DNA of 64,000 nucleotides from Alcaligenaceae bacterium (GCA_013416395.1 JACCEP010000014.1:44786-108785), one strand, 5' to 3'; positions 1 through 8,845 are shown, counted from the first letter of the stretch. Made by a program: numbers and translations. Notes: generated by a model not told the origin, from the letters alone.

Positions 1-321
1 CAACCAGTGATCTCGATCACCTTCAGGGAATCGAGGGCCACCTAAAATACCCGCATTATTGATCAGTATATCGATACCGCCAAACAGGCTCTTGGCCCGG
101 TCCATCAGGCGCTGGACTTGAGTTTCATTAGTGACATCCGCTGGTATGAACACTGCAGTTTCAGGGGAGGCGCCTATCGCGTCGAGCGCGACCTCGCCGT
201 TTTGGTCATCCAGTCCGCTGAGCACCACTTTGGCGCCATTCTGATGCAGTAATTTTGAGACAGCTAATCCGATACCGCTCGTTCCGCCGGTGACTACGGC
301 CACTTTCAGATCTATGTTCAT
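1..321 (-). CDS. SDR-family oxidoreductase, partial (3' end outside window)
   Basis: The minus-strand frame starting with ATG at 319-321 and running off the window edge encodes the N-terminal ~107 residues of a short-chain dehydrogenase/reductase. Visible are the cofactor motif TGGTSGIG near residue 11 and the NNAG motif near residue 88. The NAD(P)-binding Rossmann half is therefore present; the Ser-Tyr-Lys active site lies outside the window. It follows the 3-hydroxyacyl-CoA dehydrogenase gene by 23 bases, so it is probably the last visible gene of the minus-strand catabolic operon. It likely oxidises a hydroxyl intermediate, but the substrate is unknown. Confidence 0.85.
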   Translation of the reverse strand, partial: MNIDLKVAVVTGGTSGIGLAVSKLLHQNGAKVVLSGLDDQNGEVALDAIGASPETAVFIPADVTNETQVQRLMDRAKSLFGGIDILINNAGILGGPRFPEGDRDHWL

Positions 322-344
322 TGCTTAGCTACTTTATTTAGAGT

Positions 345-1298
345 TCAGTTGCGGACCGGATTCAGTAGACGGATTAACTCGATTAATCGCTCGTCCTGAT
401 GCATGGCAACCTCCTTCACCGCCTTGCCGTCCAGATACTCGCTGAGCTGTTGGAGGAGGCGCTCTTGAATTGCAGTATCGGAGAGATCTGGCGTTTTCAT
501 TGTTTGCCATCTTCCGATCATTCCCGGAGCAAAGTGCGTTAGAAAATGAGCAAATCCCCCTTCACCCCCAGTCGTGTGGAATGAGGTGTATTGGCCTTGT
601 ATTGCCCACTTGAGAGCAGGACCGAATCGTAGAGCATCATCGATCTCTCCTACGGTCGCGTACCCGTTCGCTACAAGCCAAACAGCTTCACGGAATAGTG
701 CACTAGCCAGCCGATTGGTAATGTGGCCAAATATTTCCTTCCGTACGCGGATAGTATGCTTGCCCATTGAAAGATAGAGTGCCTCGATCGTATCGACTGC
801 GGCCGGGTCGGTTGCATCTCCTCCGCCGATCTCGACCAGGGGCATCAAATGGACGGGGTTGTAAGGATGTGCAAGAGTGATGCGCTCTGGGTGCAGGCAC
901 TGCTCTTGCAGTTGTGAAATCGCAAGGCTCGATGTGCTGCTTGCTATTAGAACGTCAGGAGGCACAAGCGCATCAATGTCACGAATCAGCGCGATTTTGG
1001 ATTCCAAATGCTCTGGCGTGCTCTCGTGTACAAAGTCTGTGGCACGCACGCAATCTTCCAGTGTACTGTGAAATGTCAATGCATGAAGGGGAGCTTCCCC
1101 GCTGCATGTGCCCAGACTCGCCATGGCGTTCCAGGAGGTGGCGACGTGACGTCTCACGCGGCCTGGCGCACCAGGTGACGGATCGTAGGCCTTTACGGTA
1201 TAGCCTCGTGCCAGATAGACGGCGATCCAGCCTGCGCCGATAACACCAGCCCCCACAGCCGCGACGCACTTGATCCTGTCCTTTCCTAGAAATTCCAT
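345..1298 (-). CDS. 3-hydroxyacyl-CoA dehydrogenase family protein (L-carnitine dehydrogenase-like)
   Basis: A 317-residue protein with an N-terminal NAD-binding Rossmann fold (GAGVIGAGW, residues 17-25) and the family's His-containing motif HPYNPVHLMPLVEI in the middle, followed by the helical C-terminal domain (GHITNRL). Length and single-domain architecture fit bacterial 3-hydroxybutyryl-CoA dehydrogenases and the related L-carnitine 3-dehydrogenases; the sequence alone does not decide between them. It would oxidise a 3-hydroxyacyl (CoA) intermediate with NAD. It lies 13 bases downstream of a CoA-transferase gene and 23 bases upstream of an SDR gene, so co-transcription is likely. No strong ribosome binding site precedes the ATG, which suggests translational coupling. 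Confidence 0.85.
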   Translation of the reverse strand: MEFLGKDRIKCVAAVGAGVIGAGWIAVYLARGYTVKAYDPSPGAPGRVRRHVATSWNAMASLGTCSGEAPLHALTFHSTLEDCVRATDFVHESTPEHLESKIALIRDIDALVPPDVLIASSTSSLAISQLQEQCLHPERITLAHPYNPVHLMPLVEIGGGDATDPAAVDTIEALYLSMGKHTIRVRKEIFGHITNRLASALFREAVWLVANGYATVGEIDDALRFGPALKWAIQGQYTSFHTTGGEGGFAHFLTHFAPGMIGRWQTMKTPDLSDTAIQERLLQQLSEYLDGKAVKEVAMHQDERLIELIRLLNPVRN

Positions 1299-1311
1299 GG
1301 TTTTTTCTTTT

Positions 1312-2544
1312 TTAGATTATTCCGCCAACGCGCAGCTCGCTGATTTCTTCGCGAGTAAGTCCCAACACATCGCTTAGGACCTCTTCGCTGTGCTGACCAA
1401 GCATCGGTGGCGCAAGGTACTCGGTAATAGGAGTTTCAGAGAACTTTACTGGGTTAGCGACCATACTGACTTCGCCGGATTGTGAGAGCGGATGCGGAAC
1501 TCGAACTTCCATTGCGCGCCACTTAATTTGCTGATCGTCGAAGACCTGGCGAAGATCGTTCACAGGGCCACAAGGTACGCCGTTCTGTTCGAGTCGGGTT
1601 AATAACTCATCACTTTTCCAGGTTGCGATGATTGGATCAAGGATCTCGGCAAGTGCCTTTCGGTTCAGTCCGCGTCCCAGATTCTTTTCAAATCTTGGGT
1701 CGTTTGCAAGCTCTGGCATGCCAATCAAGCGGCAGAAACGTACGAACTGGTCGTCGTTGCCGATAACTATAACTATGACTTGATCCGCACACATGAACGT
1801 CCGCTGTGGCATGCCCCCATTTCCTTCATTGCCTCTGCGAATAGGCACTTCGCGTCCGATGAGGTAGTGGCTGGAATAGTGCGATATAGAAGCGACGATG
1901 GAGTCGAGGAGCGCGATGTCTATGTGCTGTCCTTGGCCACCATTTACATCCCGATGATAGAGTGCTGCGAGAATAGCGGACAGCGTAAAATGTCCGGCTT
2001 GGATGTCGGCCAGGCTGGGGCCAACCTTCATAGGGCCCGCTCCTGGTTGATCGTCTGCCGCACCAGTGACGCTCATCAGCCCACCCATTGCTTGGAACAC
2101 GAAGTCGTAGCCGGGGCGATGGCTATAAGGCCCAGACTGGCCAAAACCCGTCACGGAGCAATAAATGAGCTTTGGGTTGAGATCGTGAAGAGTCTCATAG
2201 TCTAAGCCGTAGCGCTTCAGATCGTTGACTTTATAGTTCTCGATGAATACATCAGACACCGCAACTAGCTTGCGAACGAGCTCCTGGCCTTCGGGTTTCG
2301 AAATATCCACAGTAATGGACTTCTTGTTGCGATTAGCGCTTATGTAGAATGCCGATTCCTGCGTATCATCACCATTCGAGTCTTTAAGGAAAGGTGGACC
2401 GAACCGCCGGGCATCATCGCCGGCGTTTGGACGTTCTACCTTGATTACCTCCGCGCCTAGGTCACCCATAATCTGGGCGGCCCAGGGGGCAGCGAGGATC
2501 CGGCTCAAGTCTAAAACACGAATTTGCTTAAGAGGTAAAGACAT
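1312..2544 (-). CDS. CaiB/BaiF family III CoA-transferase
   Basis: A 410-residue family III CoA-transferase, the usual length. The N-terminal Rossmann-like segment begins with LDLSRILAAPWAAQ, and the active-site region contains GFGQSGPYSHRPGYDFVFQA, in which the Asp after GY is the residue that forms the acyl-enzyme anhydride in formyl-CoA transferase. The family moves CoA between carboxylic acids, so this enzyme probably activates an incoming acid at the head of the minus-strand operon. It is followed after 13 bases by the 3-hydroxyacyl-CoA dehydrogenase gene. The donor and acceptor acids cannot be read from the sequence. Confidence 0.9.
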   Translation of the reverse strand: MSLPLKQIRVLDLSRILAAPWAAQIMGDLGAEVIKVERPNAGDDARRFGPPFLKDSNGDDTQESAFYISANRNKKSITVDISKPEGQELVRKLVAVSDVFIENYKVNDLKRYGLDYETLHDLNPKLIYCSVTGFGQSGPYSHRPGYDFVFQAMGGLMSVTGAADDQPGAGPMKVGPSLADIQAGHFTLSAILAALYHRDVNGGQGQHIDIALLDSIVASISHYSSHYLIGREVPIRRGNEGNGGMPQRTFMCADQVIVIVIGNDDQFVRFCRLIGMPELANDPRFEKNLGRGLNRKALAEILDPIIATWKSDELLTRLEQNGVPCGPVNDLRQVFDDQQIKWRAMEVRVPHPLSQSGEVSMVANPVKFSETPITEYLAPPMLGQHSEEVLSDVLGLTREEISELRVGGII

Positions 2545-3128
2545 AAAAAACCTTGTGTTACGGGCTGTAGTGGGACGTCGACGTCAATAAAACAAAATAG
2601 ATTCGGGATTTCGCTATGCATGTATTCGAATCACAAGATACACAGTTGGCCTTTGCCTGGACAATCGGACAATGTTCCTTTGTGGCTCATCAGTCAAGAT
2701 ATCGCGGACGTGTTCGCCACCCTTAAGGAAGTCATTCCGTGGAATTATATGGATGTCGTGTGCGCTGCCATGAGAAGCACGTATGGTGGAAACGCTGCTC
2801 ATGCTCCTCTCACGTTATCCCTGTTTCCAAAGCTTTACATCCAGAGATCTGAGCCCCGCGGAAGAGTCGTTAATCTGGACTGTGGGTTTGACAAAGTATG
2901 AACTTTCGATGCCCTGGAGCGTGAAGAGCTGATCCATGTACAGTTCCGTCTTTTCGCCGCAGGGTACCAATCTGGCGGAGTTCGTTGCTCTTGGAATGTT
3001 TCGATTTTGTCGAGTTCCGCTATGCGGCCGGTAATCGTCGCGCGGTGATTCGCCCTGAATCTGTAGGAGGCGTAACCCCAAGGTTCCTAAAGCCAATAGA
3101 GTGGCGGGTCGCCGCCGCCCTCTTACGT
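2545..3128. other. 584-base gap without a recognisable gene
   Basis: This stretch separates the Bug receptor stop from the CoA-transferase start. It holds only short open frames. One minus-strand frame (2614-2802, 62 codons) begins with ATG and has an AGGAG sequence just upstream, but its product resembles nothing I recognise. I see no terminator hairpin or tRNA. It may be a decayed gene that once linked the receptor to the enzymes, or a long leader; neither can be shown from the sequence. Confidence 0.4.
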
Positions 3129-4136
3129 CTATTTCCGCTTAAAATTTATGTTTTTCGTCACCTCGCTCCAGCGATCGATTTCATGACTCACGAAATCCGC
3201 ATAGGCTTTGGGGCCCGTTGATGGAATGGACATACCGCCGCTCTTTACTCGTTCTTGGTAAGAGTCGGAGCTCACGGCCGCCGCGGCTGCGTCGCTGAGC
3301 TTTTGGATGACCCCTGGCGGAGTGCCTCGCGTAACGTTTAGTCCACCGAAAGTATAAACTAGCATGTTATCCAGCCCTACGCTCTTGAGTGTCGGAAGTT
3401 CCGGCATCAGTTCGTTCGGCTTTTCACCGGTTGAGGCAAATGCCTTGACCTTCCCAGTTTTTAACATAGCTGCTGCCGTGGTGGGCGTAGCAAGCAAAAG
3501 ATCCACTTGGCCGGCGGCAACGTCAATGGCTGCTGGTTGCTCGCCTTTGTAGGGGACGTGCAGCATCGGAGATCCAATTGTGTTTGCTAGCATCGCGAGT
3601 CCAAGATGTTGGATACCGCCTACGCCGCTAGAACCATAAGTGTATTTGTTGGGATTCGCTTTTATGTCGGCAAGTAGTTCTTGGATGTTGTTTGCCTTCA
3701 GGTTGTTCCGACCAATCAAAATATAGCCATTTACATATAAAAGACTGACCGGTGCCAAATCTCGGGGATAATTTTCTGCAGTTTTGTCAATAAGAGGCAA
3801 GAGGACCTGAGGTCCAGAGCCACATAAGCACATCGTGTAGCCGTCTGGTGGGGAGGCTATCGTTGCATTTGCCATGATCGATCCGGCACCTCCTGCGCGG
3901 TTTTCAACGACAACCGGCTGTCCCAACACCTTAGACATCTCTGCAGCAGCGGCACGTCCCATGACGTCGGTGTTGCCGCCCGCTGAAAACCCGATAATGA
4001 GATGGATGGGGCGAGTGGGATAGTCCTCTTGAGCGGAGGCGAAGTTGGCGACAGAAAGCGCCAGGAGCGTGCCAGTCACTGCAGCAAAACGCTGAATTCG
4101 GGCGAAACGCAATGAGGGAAGGGGTATTTGTCTCAT
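3129..4136 (-). CDS. Bug-family (TctC-like) periplasmic solute receptor
   Basis: A 335-residue extracytoplasmic receptor. A basic N-terminus and hydrophobic stretch ending in FASAQ form a signal peptide of about 35 residues. The mature protein begins YPTRPIHLIIGFSAGGNTDV, the typical Bug/TctC opening, and has PVVVENRAGGAG and LHVPYKGEQPA further on. Bug proteins bind carboxylic acids in the periplasm; many betaproteobacterial copies are orphans, as here, with no TctA/TctB membrane genes nearby. It is the first gene of the minus-strand catabolic group, and the 584-base gap after it may mean a separate transcript. It probably captures the acid that the downstream CoA-transferase activates. Confidence 0.9.
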   Translation of the reverse strand: MRQIPLPSLRFARIQRFAAVTGTLLALSVANFASAQEDYPTRPIHLIIGFSAGGNTDVMGRAAAAEMSKVLGQPVVVENRAGGAGSIMANATIASPPDGYTMCLCGSGPQVLLPLIDKTAENYPRDLAPVSLLYVNGYILIGRNNLKANNIQELLADIKANPNKYTYGSSGVGGIQHLGLAMLANTIGSPMLHVPYKGEQPAAIDVAAGQVDLLLATPTTAAAMLKTGKVKAFASTGEKPNELMPELPTLKSVGLDNMLVYTFGGLNVTRGTPPGVIQKLSDAAAAAVSSDSYQERVKSGGMSIPSTGPKAYADFVSHEIDRWSEVTKNINFKRK

Positions 4137-4351
4137 GTAAGTTTTATCCTGATTATTTTCACTAAACCACTAAAATAATAGTTCCATTAGGTGAAACTAG
4201 AGTCTTCTGGTGAAATCGTAGTTTAAGCGATTGCTGCTAGATGTCAAGGATATTGGCGATTTTTATAGGCGATACATTCCACGAGTTATAGTTACCATTA
4301 TCGAAATCATGATTGAAAATCTGAATTACGGCGGCAGAATCCTTGGTGTTG
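4137..4351. promoter_or_regulatory. Promoter region upstream of the minus-strand Bug gene, with TTTCAC/GGTGAAA elements
   Basis: AT-rich sequence upstream of the receptor start. It contains TTTCAC at 4157-4162 facing GGTGAAA at 4190-4196, and a second GGTGAAA at 4209-4215, 19 bases from the first. Repeats at about two helical turns are typical of operators, but I cannot assign a regulator or a -35/-10 pair with confidence. Confidence 0.3.
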
Positions 4352-4498
4352 AGCAGCATCGATTCCGAGAGTGAATACATGGTGTGCGATAGAAAGCCCT
4401 AAGGGTTCTTGTACCTGGGCCACCGCACCGTCGATGCTAAGAACGCGATGATCTCCGACATGCATGTAACGCCGGCCAATGTTCATGACAGCCAACCG
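4352..4498 (+). pseudogene. IS1182-like transposase remnant
   Basis: In the plus frame starting at 4352 the translation includes EYMVCDRKP, an in-frame stop, then LGHRTVDAKNAMISDMHVTP and ANVHDSQP. The His-Arg-x-Val-Asp and HVTPxNVHDS strings are characteristic of the catalytic region of IS1182/IS5-type DDE transposases. Only about 50 codons survive, with one nonsense codon and no inverted repeats seen, so this is a dead fragment. Confidence 0.6.
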
Positions 4499-4707
4499 AA
4501 TATCCATCTGTACTATGTTCTTGATCTGTGGACACGCCAGTGGCGTGCTCGTAATGCTAATAATGCAACGGTCGATGGGCACTACGCCGATGATAGTGTT
4601 TAGCGACAATGAACTTGACACGACTGGCCAAGATGGTTGATGTGCGACAGATAGTGCGTTTCGGCTGCAAAATGAGTTGCTTGCCAGGAACTCATCCAGA
4701 CCTACAG

Positions 4708-5075
4708 CAGCGAATGAGCGAGTTCGGGTTAAGCTTGAATGCGCCTAAGACGCGGCTTATCGAGTTTGGGCGATTTGCAGCGCAGCAGCGCAAGCGTTAA
4801 GGTCTTGGCAAGCCGGAGACGCTTGACTTTCTGGGGTTCACACATTGTTGCGGCACCACTAGACCGGGGCGATTTACGGTCGTACGCCTGACGTTGAAAA
4901 AGCGCATGCGAGCAACACTGGCGGCGTTGCGAGAACAACTGCGAAACGCAGCCATCAACCAATTTCTGCAGTAGGCAAATGGTTGTAGCGTGCTATCAGA
5001 GGCTACTTCGCGTACTACGCAGCGCCTACAATCCTGCTGCACCTGGATGGCTTTCGTGCTGAAGCGTGCCGAAAA
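4708..5075 (+). pseudogene. Group II intron reverse transcriptase/maturase remnant
   Basis: The plus-strand translation from 4708 reads RMSEFGLSLNAPKTRLIEFG, then FAAQQRKR, a stop, then GKPETLDFLGFTHCCGTT and TLKKRMRATLAALREQL. These match the thumb end of the reverse-transcriptase domain and the maturase (X) domain of LtrA-type intron proteins, where GLxLxxxKTR and FDFLGFxH are family hallmarks. At least two stops and a frame shift after about 4975 show that it is inactive. The catalytic YADD part is missing. Confidence 0.65.
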
Positions 5076-5125
5076 TTGAATCCCCCGGGTTTTGAGGAGG
5101 CTTTAATTCCTGAGAGATTGAATCC

Positions 5126-5212
5126 ATGAGAAAAGCAATCAAATTTTCCCCTGAAGTGCGCGAACGCGCTGTGCGCCTGCTGCAGGAACATCGCAGTAAG
5201 TACCCCCCCCCA
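5126..5212 (+). pseudogene. IS3-family transposase OrfA fragment
   Basis: An ATG at 5126 opens [20 protein letters not shown], the standard N-terminus of IS3-family OrfA helix-turn-helix proteins. Homology ends after about 28 residues at a run of nine C residues (5203-5211). The rest of the element is absent, so this is a truncated copy. Confidence 0.6.
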
Positions 5213-5368
5213 CGCAAAGTCACTTGGCAAGACGACGCAACCATGTTGGCCTGGGTGTCGTCGCTGTGATGTAGTCCTGGTGCTGGGCGGTCAGACTGAC
5301 CACCCAGCTTCAAAACAATCATCCATCAGGCAAATTGGGGCAGATACGTCGGCCTGCGCTATTCGCCG

Positions 5369-5451
5369 TTATGTGCCGATTTCCTGACTAGAGATCGTTG
5401 ATTTACGCCACCTGGACGCACCGAGGGAACATAAGATAACGGTGCACATAA
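5369..5451. repeat. Inverted TTATGTGC/GCACATAA motif, possible end of a recombinase element
   Basis: TTATGTGC at 5369-5376 is exactly inverted as GCACATAA at 5444-5451, with a further AACATAAG at 5429-5436 between them. The sequence lies about 250 bases upstream of a tyrosine-recombinase fragment in the orientation expected for an element end. Its role as a recombination site is inferred. Confidence 0.3.
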
Positions 5452-5704
5452 GTCGCATAACCACCCCAGCGGCGTACCCGAATCCAGCGAGGCCGATTTG
5501 GCATTGACACGGCACCTAAAACAATAGTGTCAAGCTTGGCATTATTGTTTTTATGCCAAGGAGTCGGTAATGTGAAGGAGTTGCGGTCAGGCCTTGCTGC
5601 ATGGGCTCGGAAGACTCGTCTGCTTGTCATTACTAGGCCGATTCGGGAGATTTCGATGACGAGTTGTGCGACGATTTCTGGGTGTTCAACCCCAGGAGAT
5701 CGTC

Positions 5705-6016
5705 ATGGAACGATTGGAACTTACCGCTGAGATACAACTCGCCCAACTGCGAGAGCATCTACAGGCGCAGCGCTACAGCTGCGTTGTCACCACCAACTAC
5801 GTTGTCAACGCCAGGGCCTTTCTGCATGCTCTTGGCCGTAAAGGTATTGATGCACGGGTTGTTTTGCTGACCGATGTGGATCGCTACCTTGCTGGCCTGA
5901 CCCGCAGACGAGGCCAATGCAAGCTGCCTGCCATGTGGCTGCGCTCCCATCGAGCGGCCGTGCAGATGTTGCTGCGACTGGTTCAGGGACAGTGGCCTCC
6001 GAAGACCATGCCCTAA
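5705..6016 (+). pseudogene. Tyrosine recombinase N-terminal fragment (RIT-like, third-member type)
   Basis: ATG at 5705 is preceded by AGGAG at a good distance. The product begins MERLELTAEIQLAQLREHLQ and continues with the helical DNA-binding (SAM-like) domain of an integrase, including VVNARAFLHALGRKG. It ends at about 103 residues, before any of the catalytic Arg-His-Arg-Tyr domain, where an IS3-family fragment abuts. Intact relatives are about 300-400 residues and occur as one of three adjacent recombinase genes. Related fragments of the two other types lie at 18537 and 24121. Confidence 0.65.
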
Positions 6017-6177
6017 AGGATGGGGATCCCTCCTGCGAGACGCTCACGACCGAGCGTAAGAATGTTTTTTGCAGCGATAAAAAAAAACCAAAGACTGTAA
6101 TGTTCCGGTGAAGACACCTTGAGCGCACCCTCCTGATAAGAGAATATAAGCGTCCGCCTATTTATCGGGGGAACCCC

Positions 6178-6380
6178 ATCCATACCGCCAAACTTGGCTT
6201 TCCACTTGTAAAAAGTAGAGCTGCCAAATCCATGCTTGCGGCACAGCGCATCCACAGCTAAGCCCGCTTCAGCATCCTTGATGAAGCCGATGATCTGTTC
6301 TTCGGTAAACCGTTTCTTCATGTCCGTGTTTCTTTAAACGGACCCTACCTGATTTTGTGCCTAACTTTGGGGGCAGGTCA
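6178..6380 (-). mobile_element. Truncated IS3-family element end with OrfA N-terminus
   Basis: Reading the minus strand from 6380, the end TGACCTGCCCCCAAAGT resembles the terminal inverted repeat of many IS3-family elements. About 60 bases inside it, ATG at 6321 opens MKKRFTEEQIIGFIKDAEAG, continuing to KAKFGGMD, the helix-turn-helix part of an OrfA transposase. Homology stops near residue 48 at 6178, where the sequence joins unrelated DNA next to the recombinase fragment. The rest of OrfA, OrfB and the other end are missing. Confidence 0.65.
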
Positions 6381-6493
6381 AGGTTCTTGCACTTATTTTA
6401 TTGCTCAGGTTATGTGATTCAGATCGGGTTTTATCGTGTGGTTAATAAAAACAAAAGACCGGGTTAATCAAATTGGAATTCACATAATTGATC

Positions 6494-6543
6494 ATTGTTC
6501 GTAAAGTTGAACAATCCGAAATGCAATTGTTCTCGCATTTCGG
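6494..6543. promoter_or_regulatory. Two adjacent inverted repeats upstream of the catabolic cluster
   Basis: ATTGTTC (6494-6500) is inverted as GAACAAT (6509-6515). Immediately next, CCGAAATGC (6516-6524) is inverted as GCATTTCGG (6535-6543), and the spacer of this second repeat contains ATTGTTC once more (6526-6532). They lie 39-88 bases before the first start codon of the 11-gene cluster. Position and symmetry suggest an operator, perhaps for the cluster's own IclR regulator; the assignment is inferred. Confidence 0.45.
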
Positions 6544-6581
6544 GTTCGTTAAGGCATGCTAGGGCGAGGGGAAATGGAACT

Positions 6582-7568
6582 ATGAGCTTGGGAGTCGTAT
6601 GCCGCGCATTGGGCGGCCCGGATCTACTTAGATTGGAGCGAGTTTCGTCGCAGCCTGTTGGGGATGGTGAAGTTAGAGTGGCTGTTCATGCTGCAGGAAT
6701 CAACTTTCCTGATCTGTTGACAGCGGCTGGTAAGTATCAAATCAAGCCTCGTTTGCCCTTTGTTTTGGGTATGGAAGGTGCAGGCGTGATTACTGAGGTT
6801 GGAAAAGGGGTTGATTCAAAGCGTCTTGGTGAGCGTGTGATGGGCTGGGCCTGGAATGGGTTCTATGCAGAAGAAATAGTTGTGCCGGAATCGAACATTC
6901 TGGTCATACCTGATCGATTTGGTTTCGTTGAGGCTGCGTCGTTTGTGGTGGCAACGTCAACAGCAGTCAATGCGCTTCTGCAGCGGGCAGGTACGAGGCA
7001 AGGAGAAACCTTGTTGGTTCATGGCGGGGCTGGAGGGGTTGGACTGGCTGCGGTCGAAGTTGGGAAGTTGCTGGGAGCAAAGGTAATCGCTACCGCATCA
7101 AGCCCAGAAAAGCTGAGTCTTGCGGCTAGCCGAGGTGCTGACTACTTGATTGACTACTCGCAGGAAGATTTCCCTAGCCGCGTAATGGAACTTACTTCTG
7201 ATAGAGGGGCTGATGTAATCCTCGATACGGTTGGCGGCGATGTGTTTGATCAATCGGTGGATTGCATTGCATGGGGTGGACGGCTGCTTGTGGTCGGTTT
7301 TGCCAGTGGGCGAATTCCTCAGATCAAAACCAATAAGGCGTTATTGAAGTGTTTCAGTCTTGTAGGAGTCAGAGCTCTTGAGCACGTGAAGCAAAAGCCG
7401 GAGGAAGGCTTGGCTTATCGCGAATGGATGTTGTCGTTTGCGGAAAAAGGGCTATTGCGTCCGTATGTTTCCAAAGTGTATCCACTTCGCGATTTTCGAG
7501 ATGCGTTGTTCGAACTGGAGTCACGGCAAGCGCAAGGGCGAATAGTTCTTCAGGTCCGTTCGGACTGA
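6582..7568 (+). CDS. Medium-chain NADPH:quinone oxidoreductase-like dehydrogenase
   Basis: A 328-residue zinc-independent MDR enzyme of the quinone oxidoreductase/enoyl reductase group. The GroES-like N-terminal domain carries HAAGINFPDLLTAAGKY, and the nucleotide-binding motif HGGAGGVGLAAVEVG lies mid-protein, followed by ILDTVGGDVFDQSV. I chose ATG 6582 because GAGGGG precedes it; an upstream TTG at 6495 would start inside the inverted repeats. It is the first gene of the plus-strand cluster and could reduce an alpha,beta-unsaturated acyl-CoA or ketone intermediate with NADPH. The gap of 131 bases to the acyl-CoA dehydrogenase still fits one operon. Confidence 0.85.
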   Translation: MSLGVVCRALGGPDLLRLERVSSQPVGDGEVRVAVHAAGINFPDLLTAAGKYQIKPRLPFVLGMEGAGVITEVGKGVDSKRLGERVMGWAWNGFYAEEIVVPESNILVIPDRFGFVEAASFVVATSTAVNALLQRAGTRQGETLLVHGGAGGVGLAAVEVGKLLGAKVIATASSPEKLSLAASRGADYLIDYSQEDFPSRVMELTSDRGADVILDTVGGDVFDQSVDCIAWGGRLLVVGFASGRIPQIKTNKALLKCFSLVGVRALEHVKQKPEEGLAYREWMLSFAEKGLLRPYVSKVYPLRDFRDALFELESRQAQGRIVLQVRSD

Positions 7569-7699
7569 AGTGCCGTGTGCAAATCAGAATTTGGAGATGT
7601 TTCTTAATAAAGTTTTTGGGAAACATAAGCCGGTTATCCGCGTGATTGTTGTGATGAACGATTGCTAGGTTTTGTGTGGTTATTGGTGAGGAATCATTT

Positions 7700-8845
7700 G
7701 TGTTTACGGAAGAACAAATTTATATCAGAGATCTGATACGCCGCGTCGCCAAAGAGAAAGTGGCACTTAGAGCCGATCAGATTGATAGCAGTGCAGAGTA
7801 CCCGCAAGATATGTTCGACTTACTGCAAGAGTTGGGGTTGTTCACGCTTCCCTTTCCGGAACGATATGGCGGTACCAATAGCATGGTGTCCGCATGTTTG
7901 GCGATTGAAGAGCTTGGGCGTGTTTGCTACAACACGGCATATCTTCTACTTCTTCAATGGGTTCCTTTTGGAGCCATTCTTGCCGGCGGGAGCGACGAGC
8001 AGAAAGAGCGCTTCCTGCCAGACTTGGCAGCGGGACGGATACGTGGCGCAATATCAACGACCGAGCCGCAAAGCGGATCGGATGTCGCGGGTATACGGAC
8101 AAAGGCCACGCGTGTCGCGGGCGGTTACCGCATTAGCGGGTCGAAAGCTTGGTGCACGAACTCCCATATTGCTGACTTCATACTGGTTGCTGCTAAGACC
8201 GAGAGTAAAGGAAACGAGAATAGTATTGATCTCTTCATCGTCGAACGCAGAAGCGAAGGTCTGACCATTGGCCGAGCAGAGAAAAAAATGGGTGCTCGTG
8301 GTGTTCCTACATGCCCCTTGTTCCTGGATGATGTCTTCGTTCAAGATTCCAACGTGCTTGGACAAGCCGGCACAGGCTTCAAGTTGGTGATGGAAACATT
8401 TAATAAAAGCAGGCCGCTTATCGGAGCCAGGGGCATAGGCTTGGCCCAAGGAGCTATCGATCATGCCAGCGAATATATAAAAAGCCGTGTCGCATTTGGC
8501 AGGAATGTAGCCGATTTCCAAGGCGTTCGCTGGATGGTGGCTGATATGGCGATGCAGACGGAAGCGGCAAGAAATCTGGTCTACCGAGCGGCTGCTATGA
8601 CCGACGCAGGCGAGAGTGGAACAGAGTTCGCGTCAATTGCGTCGATGGCTAAGTGCTTCGCGACCGATACAGCAATGAAGGTTGCTACGGATGCTGTGCA
8701 GCTGTTCGGTGCGTCTGGCATTTCCGACGAGTACCCCATTAACCGGTATTTTCGCGACGCGAAAGTGCTGCAAATCATTGAAGGGACTAATCAGATTCAG
8801 CGGAATATTATCGCCAATCAGATTTTGGGACGGGTATCGCGTTAA
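7700..8845 (+). CDS. Acyl-CoA dehydrogenase
   Basis: A 381-residue FAD-dependent acyl-CoA dehydrogenase. The flavin/substrate loop TEPQSGSDVAGIRTKATRV and the C-terminal IIEGTNQIQRNIIA are present; the Glu in IIEGTN occupies the catalytic base position of medium- and short-chain enzymes. GTG at 7700 is preferred because GGTGAGGA ends seven bases before it; an in-frame GTG at 7676 has no such site. It introduces the alpha,beta double bond into an acyl-CoA, with electrons passed to ETF. It sits between the MDR and MaoC genes, giving a dehydrogenation-hydration pair. Confidence 0.9.
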   Translation: MFTEEQIYIRDLIRRVAKEKVALRADQIDSSAEYPQDMFDLLQELGLFTLPFPERYGGTNSMVSACLAIEELGRVCYNTAYLLLLQWVPFGAILAGGSDEQKERFLPDLAAGRIRGAISTTEPQSGSDVAGIRTKATRVAGGYRISGSKAWCTNSHIADFILVAAKTESKGNENSIDLFIVERRSEGLTIGRAEKKMGARGVPTCPLFLDDVFVQDSNVLGQAGTGFKLVMETFNKSRPLIGARGIGLAQGAIDHASEYIKSRVAFGRNVADFQGVRWMVADMAMQTEAARNLVYRAAAMTDAGESGTEFASIASMAKCFATDTAMKVATDAVQLFGASGISDEYPINRYFRDAKVLQIIEGTNQIQRNIIANQILGRVSR

